Positions 1 through 4,612 of a stretch of DNA of 9,641 nt are shown in pieces. A program made the position numbers and the translations under genes. This DNA is from Lawsonibacter sp. (GTDB taxonomy: Bacteria > Bacillota > Clostridia > Oscillospirales > Oscillospiraceae): the NCBI GenBank assembly GCA_022798855.1, contig JAAWNI010000076.1:1-9641 (forward strand). The letters are read 5' to 3'. The stretch's first letter is position 1. Each line of letters begins with the position of its first letter. The notes below the pieces were generated by a model. The model worked only from the letters and a program-made list of their open reading frames with translations, did no database searches and was not told the DNA's origin.

Positions 1-79
1 AGGAGATCATACAGTTAAGCGAGGGGCCCTATGACCCGTCGTGGTCCTATAAAAAATCAAACAAATTTTCGATTTCCTC
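1..79. other. Left-edge sequence with no confident gene
   Basis: No gene can be called here. On the plus strand one frame stays open from position 3 to a TGA at 81-83, inside the downstream promoter, and could be the last 26 codons of a gene that starts outside the window. I do not recognise its peptide, and the stretch is AT-richer than the coding DNA nearby. On the minus strand no start codon with a ribosome binding site is visible, so a divergent gene such as lexA starting here is not supported. Confidence 0.3.
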
Positions 80-108
80 TTGACATTCTCGAACGAATGT
101 TGTATGCT
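80..108 (+). promoter_or_regulatory. Sigma-A promoter of the SOS-like small gene
   Basis: A perfect -35 TTGACA (80-85) is followed after exactly 17 bp by the -10 TATGCT (103-108). Transcription should start near 115, giving a leader of about 95 nt before the ATG at 210. The spacer holds a LexA-like box, so repressor binding would directly block RNA polymerase. Confidence 0.8.
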
Positions 109-128
109 TTCGTTGGAACAAATGTTTT
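90..128 (+). promoter_or_regulatory. Twin LexA (SOS) operator boxes
   Basis: Two copies of GAAC-N4-GTT are present: box 1 at 91-102 (GAACGAATGTTG) and box 2 at 116-127 (GAACAAATGTTT). The Gram-positive LexA consensus is CGAACRNRYGTTYC. Each 14-bp site (90-103 and 115-128) matches about 12 positions, and both keep the GAAC and GTT cores. Box 1 lies between -35 and -10, and box 2 lies at about +1 to +14. Their centres are 25 bp apart. Both positions suit repression. That LexA binds them is inferred from sequence only. Confidence 0.72.
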
Positions 129-209
129 GGGGCAGGGCTGTAAAAGTCCGGTTTTAGGGACAGCATTTGGTCTATGCTAACCTCAATCAACCACATGGAG
201 GGATGACAG

Positions 210-518
210 ATGCGGATCACATACTATAAAACTTCCAGCTTTATTCAACATACCGGCAGCATCATTGACTTGGCCGAGCTGCGCCGCCGGCAGGCCGCAA
301 CCCAGCGGGACAGCCTGGCCCGCCAGCCGGAGTCCGTCCTGCCCCCCGAGGAGCCGGACGCCTGCGAAGCGCCTGGCTTCCGCCCTGTCGTCCTGACCAT
401 GTCTCAGTCCCAGCGCCGCCGGGCCGGTTGGGAGCGGCGGGCCTGGATGCTGGACGCCTGCGCCAGTCTGGCGGTGGTGTTTGTAACCCTGGTTTTTGCC
501 CTTCGGATTTTGTTTTAG
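210..518 (+). CDS. Putative SOS-induced small tail-anchored membrane protein
   Basis: A 102-residue protein that I do not recognise by family. Residues 1-78 are hydrophilic, with an Arg/Gln-rich stretch near 24-39, a Pro/Glu segment around 44-50 and a basic cluster (RRRAGWERR, 69-77). Residues 79-102 form one hydrophobic helix that ends the protein. The positive-inside rule predicts that the body faces the cytoplasm and the C-terminus lies in or across the membrane. The ATG is preceded by GGAGG (197-201) with 8 nt spacing. The gene is a unit of its own, between a promoter carrying two LexA-like boxes and a hairpin terminator. Small membrane proteins under LexA control often delay division (SidA in Caulobacter; YneA in Bacillus, which has an N-terminal membrane segment plus LysM). 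This protein has the opposite topology and no LysM, so it would be an analogue, not a YneA homologue. A division-inhibitor role is inference. That it is a real gene is well supported by its signals. Confidence 0.75.
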   Translation: MRITYYKTSSFIQHTGSIIDLAELRRRQAATQRDSLARQPESVLPPEEPDACEAPGFRPVVLTMSQSQRRRAGWERRAWMLDACASLAVVFVTLVFALRILF

Positions 519-576
519 ACTGAAATTTCTCTCCCCACAATATCTTGCGGTTTTTGACGAATCTGATACCATTTCA

Positions 577-617
577 CAAAAGAATGCCGTTGTACTTCCA
601 GCGGCATTCTTTTTTTG
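577..617 (+). terminator. Intrinsic terminator of the SOS-like gene
   Basis: AGAATGCCG (581-589) pairs with CGGCATTCT (602-610) around a 12-nt loop, followed by a run of T. A-rich bases before the stem can pair with the T run, so it may work weakly in both directions. It separates the small gene from the M23 gene. Confidence 0.85.
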
Positions 618-661
618 TGCATTTTTCTGGAATTTTTTTTGCTTTCTGAGGAAAAAAGGGG

Positions 662-690
662 TTGACGGGAAAAGAGAAAACGTGTATATT
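662..690 (+). promoter_or_regulatory. Sigma-A promoter of the M23 peptidase gene
   Basis: -35 TTGACG (662-667), 17-bp spacer, -10 TATATT (685-690). The start should fall near 697, leaving a leader of about 55 nt before the ATG at 753. This looks like a vegetative promoter, not a sporulation-sigma promoter. Confidence 0.8.
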
Positions 691-692
691 GT

Positions 693-709
693 TGTTACCA
701 TTTTGTAAC
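693..709 (+). promoter_or_regulatory. WalR (YycF)-type box
   Basis: TGTTAC (693-698), 5 bp, TGTAAC (704-709). This satisfies every position of the Bacillus/Staphylococcus WalR consensus TGTWAH-N5-TGTWAH. The WalRK system controls cell-wall hydrolases, and the gene downstream is a peptidoglycan endopeptidase. The box covers roughly -4 to +13, a position that would favour repression, since activating WalR sites usually lie upstream. The same bases also form an inverted repeat (GTTAC-N6-GTAAC), so a different dyad-binding regulator remains possible. Confidence 0.55.
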
Positions 710-752
710 TCTTATTTCAGAATTGTCATTTTTCCTGCGCGAGGTGACTTCA

Positions 753-2414
753 ATGGAACAATCCCATAACCAGAGCTGGACGGCCCGCCTTCCTATTATT
801 GGACAGGACCAGACCGAACGGCTGCCCATTTTAAAATCGAAGGCGGAGCGGCAGCAGCCCAAGGCCGACTCGGTGCGGGCCGCGGAGCAGCCCCCGCGGG
901 CCAAGGCGCCCAAAGCGGTGGAGCGGCCCGCGAAAGCTGAGGAGGCCCCGGCGGCGGAAAAGCCCGCCGGCCGGAACTGGCCCAAGGAGCTGGCGCTGTA
1001 TTTCCGCGCCTGCGCCGAGTGGGGACGCATCCACGTCCGCCGCTGGACCCATCTCTTTCACGGCGCCGCCGCCGGCACGCTGGCGGTGGGTCCCATCTCC
1101 TTCCTGCTGATGGCCGGGGCCCTTGGCGCCGCCCTGACCCTGACCACCCTGTACTCCACCAGCTACGCCGTCATCGTCGACGGCCAGGAGGTGGGGGTGG
1201 TGGCGGACCAGAGCGTGGTGGACCAGGCCATCCACACGGTAGAGGCCCGGGGCAGCCAGCTGCTGGGCTACCAGTACCAGGTGGAGGACAACATCGACTA
1301 TAACTTTACCCTCACCTTAAAAAGCGATCTGAGCGAGCCCCAGGAGATCAGCAACTTCTTTTACAGCCAGCTCAGCGAGATCAGCGACCAGCTGCGGGTC
1401 TATGAGGTGGCGGTGGACGGCCGGGTGATCGGCACGGTGAAGGATCAGGCGGCCCTGAACACCATGCTGGACGCCATCAAGTCCCAGTATGTCACTGAGG
1501 ACACCACCTCCGCCGACTTTGTGGAAAACCTGACGGTTACCACCGCCTATGCCGTAGACGATCTGATGACAGTGGACCAGGTGGAGGAAGCCCTGATGGC
1601 CAACACCACCGGCGAGACCACCTACACTGTGGTCAAGGGCGACACCTACAACGGCATTGCCTACCGCAACGACATGTCCCTCAGCGACCTGATGGCCCTC
1701 AACCCGGACGCCAGCCTGAACCGGCTGATGGTGGGTGACGTGCTCAACGTAAAGGAGATTATCCCCACTCTGTCCGTCCGCACCACCGAGCAGGTGACCT
1801 ACACCGAGCCTATCCCCTGTCCCGTGGAGGAGGTCAAGGACGACTCCATGTATAAGGGCGACTCCAAGGTTGTCACCCAGGGGCAGGAGGGCGAGGCCCT
1901 GATCTCCGCCGACGTGGTCTATGTCAACGGCTATGAGCGGGAGCGCAATGTCACCGGCTCAGAAACCCTGCGGGAGCCCACTGTCACCGTCAAGGCTGTG
2001 GGCACCAAGGAGCGGCCCAAGACCGCCTCCAAGGGCACCTACACCTGGCCGGTCCGCAGCCACCGCATCAACTCCTACTTCGGCGGCCGGAACATCTTCG
2101 GCAGCTACAGCTTCCACTCCGGCATCGACCTCCACGCCTCCTATGGCGAGAACGTCATGGCCGCCGACGGCGGCACCGTTACCAAGGCGGGCAACAGTAG
2201 CGGCTACGGCAAGCTGGTGGTCATCCGCCACGATAACGGCACCGAGACCTATTACGCCCACAACTCCAGTATTGTGGTCTCAGTGGGACAGAAGGTCTAC
2301 CAGGGCCAGGTGATCGCCAAGGCGGGCAGCACCGGCCGGTCCACCGGCGTCCACTGCCACTTCGAGGTCCGCGTCCGCGGCACCGCTGTCAACCCCCTGA
2401 ATTACCTGAGATAA
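753..2414 (+). CDS. Membrane-anchored LysM-G5-M23 peptidoglycan endopeptidase
   Basis: A 553-residue cell-wall hydrolase. Order of parts: a charged cytoplasmic N-terminus of about 100 residues rich in Lys, Arg, Ala and Pro; one transmembrane helix (about 104-133); an external region of about 155 residues; a LysM peptidoglycan-binding domain (about 290-334, with YTVVKGDTYNGIA and LNP motifs); a G5 domain (about 340-417); and a C-terminal M23 (lysostaphin/LytM) domain (about 451-545). The zinc ligands are intact: H455 and D459 in HSGID, and the HCH pair at 534-536, so the enzyme should be active in cutting peptide cross-bridges. The frame also has a TTG at 723, but the ATG at 753 is chosen because GAGGTGA (741-747) sits at the right distance. 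It is monocistronic, with its own promoter and terminator and a WalR-like box. M23 proteins such as SpoIIQ are often encoded next to spoIID, and spoIID lies just beyond the islet downstream. However, the vegetative promoter and the LysM/G5 parts favour general wall turnover. Confidence 0.93.
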   Translation: MEQSHNQSWTARLPIIGQDQTERLPILKSKAERQQPKADSVRAAEQPPRAKAPKAVERPAKAEEAPAAEKPAGRNWPKELALYFRACAEWGRIHVRRWTHLFHGAAAGTLAVGPISFLLMAGALGAALTLTTLYSTSYAVIVDGQEVGVVADQSVVDQAIHTVEARGSQLLGYQYQVEDNIDYNFTLTLKSDLSEPQEISNFFYSQLSEISDQLRVYEVAVDGRVIGTVKDQAALNTMLDAIKSQYVTEDTTSADFVENLTVTTAYAVDDLMTVDQVEEALMANTTGETTYTVVKGDTYNGIAYRNDMSLSDLMALNPDASLNRLMVGDVLNVKEIIPTLSVRTTEQVTYTEPIPCPVEEVKDDSMYKGDSKVVTQGQEGEALISADVVYVNGYERERNVTGSETLREPTVTVKAVGTKERPKTASKGTYTWPVRSHRINSYFGGRNIFGSYSFHSGIDLHASYGENVMAADGGTVTKAGNSSGYGKLVVIRHDNGTETYYAHNSSIVVSVGQKVYQGQVIAKAGSTGRSTGVHCHFEVRVRGTAVNPLNYLR

Positions 2415-2421
2415 CCCAAGA

Positions 2422-2460
2422 CGCCCCCGGCCTCAAGGCCGGGGGCGCTACCTTTTTTTA
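2422..2460 (+). terminator. Strong terminator after the M23 gene
   Basis: An 11-bp perfect GC stem (CGCCCCCGGCC at 2422-2432 with GGCCGGGGGCG at 2437-2447) has a TCAA loop, followed by a T7 tract (2453-2459). On the minus strand the trailing bases are poor in T, so it is probably only a weak stop for the opposing 2468-2734 gene. Confidence 0.93.
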
Positions 2461-2467
2461 GAGAAGT

Positions 2468-2734
2468 TTATTCCAACTCCCAATGGCGTTCTGTTTTCAG
2501 GTTGTTGTAATAAAATATTTTTACAATCATGTCGATGCGTAAAATGCAGGTAGGGTCATCCAAGGTCAAATCGTCCAAAACAGCCTTGATTTCTTCTATG
2601 ACAGTAAGCGCGTCACTGTCCACCTGCGCAGGCAGTTCATAAAGATTACATTTTTTTATATAATCCAAAACTTTCCAACCAAGCTCCTGCGCGTAGAGCC
2701 TTTCCTCTATTGAGGAATCTTCCTCTAAATACAT
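2468..2734 (-). CDS. Hypothetical small acidic protein, divergent from an XRE regulator
   Basis: 88 residues, family not recognised. The N-terminus is strongly acidic (EED..IEER), the middle looks mainly helical (KVLDYIKK, ALTVIEEIKAVLDDL), and there are two scattered Cys, no membrane segment and no signal peptide. The start is well supported: GGAGGTG lies just before the ATG, and a TTGATT-17-TATAAT promoter stands upstream. Base composition is clearly AT-richer than the flanking wall and sporulation genes, as in the divergent HTH gene next to it, which suggests that the two arrived together. Size, acidity and position opposite an HTH gene are compatible with a phage or plasmid remnant or one half of a two-gene regulatory pair, but nothing in the sequence shows a toxin or antitoxin activity. 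Confidence 0.72.
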   Translation of the reverse strand: MYLEEDSSIEERLYAQELGWKVLDYIKKCNLYELPAQVDSDALTVIEEIKAVLDDLTLDDPTCILRIDMIVKIFYYNNLKTERHWELE

Positions 2735-2754
2735 AATAATACACCTCCGCCCTT

Positions 2755-2783
2755 ATTATAGGTCAATTTCACCCTAAAATCAA
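2755..2783 (-). promoter_or_regulatory. Promoter of the minus-strand small gene
   Basis: Read on the minus strand: -35 TTGATT (2783-2778), 17-bp spacer, perfect -10 TATAAT (2760-2755). The GGAGGTG ribosome site follows closely, so the leader is short. Both elements overlap the 12-bp direct repeats, so a protein binding the repeats would occlude the promoter. Confidence 0.72.
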
Positions 2784-2794
2784 TAGGTCAATTT
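2758..2794. repeat. Two 12-bp direct repeats (probable operators)
   Basis: ATAGGTCAATTT occurs exactly at 2758-2769 and 2783-2794, with starts 25 bp apart. They lie between the divergent genes, one over the -10 and one over the -35 of the minus-strand promoter. This is the expected layout for binding sites of the XRE protein encoded alongside. The binding partner is inferred. Confidence 0.65.
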
Positions 2795-2817
2795 GCCATA
2801 CTAAGCAGGGTGATAGT

Positions 2818-3042
2818 ATGAGCCGATTAAGTGAGCTGCGAAAGGCCAAGGGGCTGACACAGCTTCAAGTTCAGATGCTGACAGGCATTGATCAAAGTGA
2901 CTACTCTAAAATTGAGAGTGGAAAACGAAATCTATCCTTCGGGCAGTGCAAACGAATTGCTCTGGCGCTGGATACCAGCATGGATTATCTGGCCGGTTTG
3001 ACAGACCACCCCAAGCCCTATCCCAGAGCAACACAAAAATAG
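2818..3042 (+). CDS. XRE/Cro-CI family HTH transcriptional regulator
   Basis: A 74-residue protein that is almost entirely one lambda-repressor-like helix-turn-helix domain (about residues 3-62). Typical features: LRKAKGLTQ in helices 1-2, a turn and recognition helix in LTGIDQSDYSKIESGKRNLS, and the closing LALDTSMDYLAGLTD. It has no effector or peptidase domain, so it is a minimal DNA-binding protein, probably dimeric. The ATG follows AGGGTGA at a short distance. No good plus-strand promoter stands out, although CATACT (2797-2802) could be a weak -10. It is divergent from the acidic 88-residue gene, and the shared region carries two 12-bp direct repeats, so autoregulation and repression of the neighbour is the simplest model. 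It has its own terminator. Confidence 0.9.
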   Translation: MSRLSELRKAKGLTQLQVQMLTGIDQSDYSKIESGKRNLSFGQCKRIALALDTSMDYLAGLTDHPKPYPRATQK

Positions 3043-3048
3043 AAGGAT

Positions 3049-3077
3049 GTCCTGTGGCCTTGCCGCAGGACGTTTTT
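3049..3077 (+). terminator. Intrinsic terminator after the XRE gene
   Basis: GTCCTGTGGC (3049-3058) pairs with GCCGCAGGAC (3062-3071), ten pairs including one T-G, with a 3-nt loop and then GTTTTT. It ends seven bases after the HTH gene's stop and insulates spoIID. Confidence 0.85.
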
Positions 3078-3084
3078 CAACCAC

Positions 3085-3113
3085 ACATATTTCCCATGCC
3101 TGTCCCATATCCT
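3085..3113 (+). promoter_or_regulatory. Candidate sigma-E promoter of spoIID
   Basis: ACATATT (3085-3091), 14-bp spacer, CATATCCT (3106-3113). The sigma-E consensus in Bacillus is roughly KMATATT-14-CATACAHT, so the match is 6 of 7 and 6 of 8 with exact spacing. spoIID is a known sigma-E gene, expressed in the mother cell. The predicted start (about 3120) leaves a very short leader of about 15 nt that still contains the whole ribosome site. No sigma-A promoter is apparent in this gap. Confidence 0.5.
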
Positions 3114-3135
3114 GTTAGGGTAAGGAGGCGGTAAT

Positions 3136-4173
3136 ATGGTCAGAGAGGACGGTCACGCGGGCGGCGGGGCGCGGCAGATTGTCAGCGCGGCGCTGCTTTT
3201 GGCGGCGGCGCTGTTTATACTCCCGGCCCTGGTGGTCCGGGGGGAGCCGGCCTACCGGCGGGAGGAGGTGGTTCAGCAGCCCAACGGGGAGCTGGCCCCC
3301 TCCGCCGAGCCCTCGGTGCAGACCGGGGCCCGGGACAAGGGCCGGACGGTGCGCCTCCAGACCAAGGAGGGCCCTGTTGTGGAGCTGACCATGGCGGACT
3401 ACCTGTGGGGGGTGGTGGCGGCGGAGATGCCCGCCACCTTCGAGGAAGAGGCCTTAAAGGCCCAGGCCTGCGCCGCCCGGACCTACACCGCCGTTCTGCA
3501 GAACAGCGCCAAGCACCCGGAGGCCGACATCTGCGGCGACAGCACCTGCTGTCAGGCCTATATTGCCCGCTCCGCCGCCGAGGCCCGCTGGGGCCTGAAT
3601 GCCCAGGAATATGGAGAGAAAATCGACCGGGCGGTGGCCCAGACCGACGGCTTGGGGATTTTATATGAGGGCAAGCCCATCCAGGCCCTGTTCTTCTCCT
3701 CCGCCGCCGGCAGGACGGTGGACGCGGTGGAGGTCTGGGGCAATCCGGTGGCCTATCTGAAAAGCGTGGACAGCCCCGAGGGGGAGGAGGTGCCCAACTA
3801 CCGCACCCAGATTACCCTCTCCGCCGAGGAGGTGAAGGCCCTCACCCTGGAGGCCTATCCGGGGGCCGACCTGTCCGGTGATCCGGCCAGCTGGTTCGGA
3901 CAGGCCAGCCGGAACGAGGGGGGCGGGGTCATCTCTGTCCCTCTGGGGGGCGTCACCCTAACGGGAAAGCAGGTGCGCGCGCTGTTCTCCCTGCGGTCTG
4001 CCTGCTTCACCGTGGCCTGGGACGGGGAGCGATTCACCTTCGACGTCACCGGCTACGGCCACGGGGTGGGCATGAGCCAGTACGGGGCCAACGCCATGGC
4101 CAAAAACGGCAGCTCCTTCCGGGACATCCTCACCTGGTACTACACCGGGGCGGAGGTGGGGGAGTTGTGGTAA
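3136..4173 (+). CDS. spoIID: Stage II sporulation protein D, peptidoglycan lytic transglycosylase
   Basis: A 345-residue membrane-anchored enzyme that cleaves peptidoglycan glycan strands, working with SpoIIM and SpoIIP during forespore engulfment. One N-terminal transmembrane segment (about 15-35) is followed by an extracytoplasmic linker and the SpoIID catalytic domain. The family core VVAAEMPATFEEEALKAQA is present with the expected catalytic glutamate (E97). A zinc-site pattern of H127, C133 and C139 has the same 6-residue spacings as the zinc ligands described for Clostridioides difficile SpoIID. The C-terminus carries the signature GYGHGVGMSQYGA and ends ILTWYYTGAEV. The start is fixed by AAGGAGG (3122-3128), 7 nt before the ATG. 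The length is normal. Upstream is a candidate sigma-E promoter; downstream are a hairpin repeat and a terminator, so the gene is monocistronic here. A SpoIID-like paralogue used outside sporulation is possible but less likely given the full-length single-domain layout. Confidence 0.93.
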   Translation: MVREDGHAGGGARQIVSAALLLAAALFILPALVVRGEPAYRREEVVQQPNGELAPSAEPSVQTGARDKGRTVRLQTKEGPVVELTMADYLWGVVAAEMPATFEEEALKAQACAARTYTAVLQNSAKHPEADICGDSTCCQAYIARSAAEARWGLNAQEYGEKIDRAVAQTDGLGILYEGKPIQALFFSSAAGRTVDAVEVWGNPVAYLKSVDSPEGEEVPNYRTQITLSAEEVKALTLEAYPGADLSGDPASWFGQASRNEGGGVISVPLGGVTLTGKQVRALFSLRSACFTVAWDGERFTFDVTGYGHGVGMSQYGANAMAKNGSSFRDILTWYYTGAEVGELW

Positions 4174-4187
4174 ACGTGCGTCCTCTC

Positions 4188-4320
4188 AGGCTCCCTCTGT
4201 GAGGGAGCTGGCACCGCCGCAGGCGGTGGCTGAGGGAGTAAAACAGCGTCTCTCCATCAAAAACTCCCCCCGTCACGGCTATGCCGTGCCACCCCCCTCC
4301 CAGAGGGGGGCTTTTTTGAC
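4188..4320 (+). repeat. Four-hairpin intergenic repeat, copy 1
   Basis: A compact element built of four hairpins round a central stem: GCTCCCTC/GAGGGAGC (4190-4208), CACCGCC/GGCGGTG (4212-4228), outer stem GGGAGT (4234-4239) with ACTCCC (4263-4268), CACGGC/GCCGTG (4274-4288), and CCCCCCTC/GAGGGGGG (4292-4310) followed by T6. The last hairpin with its T run can end spoIID transcription. The same architecture recurs at 9391-9520 in inverted orientation, sharing GCTGGCACCGCCG exactly. It encodes nothing and resembles a MITE or REP-like family. Similar elements are common, to my recollection, in Oscillospiraceae intergenic DNA. Confidence 0.8.
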
Positions 4321-4326
4321 GTCTCG

Positions 4327-4355
4327 GACGGGGGCTTTTCCCCGTCTCTTTTCTA
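4327..4355 (+). terminator. Second terminator downstream of spoIID
   Basis: GACGGGG (4327-4333) pairs with CCCCGTC (4340-4346) around a short loop, followed by TCTTTTCTATTTT. It lies after the repeat's own T-tailed hairpin, so the stretch between spoIID and rny has two stops in series. Confidence 0.7.
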
Positions 4356-4404
4356 TTTTGGAAAAATTTTTCAAAAAACCCTCCATTTCAAATGTGAATA
4401 AATC

Positions 4405-4433
4405 TTGACAGAAAAGCGGTTGGCCTTTACAAT
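4405..4433 (+). promoter_or_regulatory. Sigma-A promoter of rny
   Basis: Perfect -35 TTGACA (4405-4410), 17-bp spacer, -10 TACAAT (4428-4433). Transcription should begin near 4440, giving a leader of about 170 nt. The upstream flank is AT-rich with A and T runs (4356-4400), which may act as an UP element. Confidence 0.88.
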
Positions 4434-4439
4434 GTAGAA

Positions 4440-4612
4440 GGACAAATATTGAAAAACCTGTGGGGATGTTTTTCAGTTGCCGCAGGGGAGGGATTCATTG
4501 CCTGCCCGCCCCCTTGCGGCCTTTTACTGCAAGCCCGGGCCGGACTTCCGGCGGCGGGCGCCGCGGCGGTCCGCCGCGGATACGAAAAATTCTGGAGGTG
4601 TAACAAGACCCA
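4440..4612 (+). other. Long structured 5' leader of rny
   Basis: About 170 nt without a supported ORF. Visible helices: TGAAAAAC/GTTTTTCA (4450-4457 with 4468-4475); a long-range stem from GCCGCA (4479-4484) to TGCGGC (4516-4521), followed by CCTTTT; and a very stable CCGCGGCG/CGCCGCGG hairpin (4560-4578). The last lies about 15 nt before the ribosome site GGAGGTG (4594-4600), which itself stands 12 nt before the ATG, longer than usual. The leader could influence mRNA stability or attenuation. It does not match a riboswitch class that I recognise. Confidence 0.5.

Noticed and set aside
183..701. A 172-codon minus-strand frame opposite the small SOS-like gene
   Set aside because: It crosses a terminator and the M23 promoter, and the plus-strand gene has the promoter, ribosome site and terminator.
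723..752. Upstream TTG start for the M23 protein
   Set aside because: It has no ribosome site. GAGGTGA is placed correctly for the ATG at 753.
2468..3042. Calling the divergent pair a toxin-antitoxin system
   Set aside because: Classical toxin-antitoxin genes are usually co-directional and overlapping. These are divergent and neither protein shows a known toxin motif.
4188..4320. CRISPR array or tRNA-like gene at the hairpin cluster
   Set aside because: There are no regularly spaced identical repeats with spacers and no cloverleaf or T-loop motif; the hairpins differ in sequence and form one composite element.
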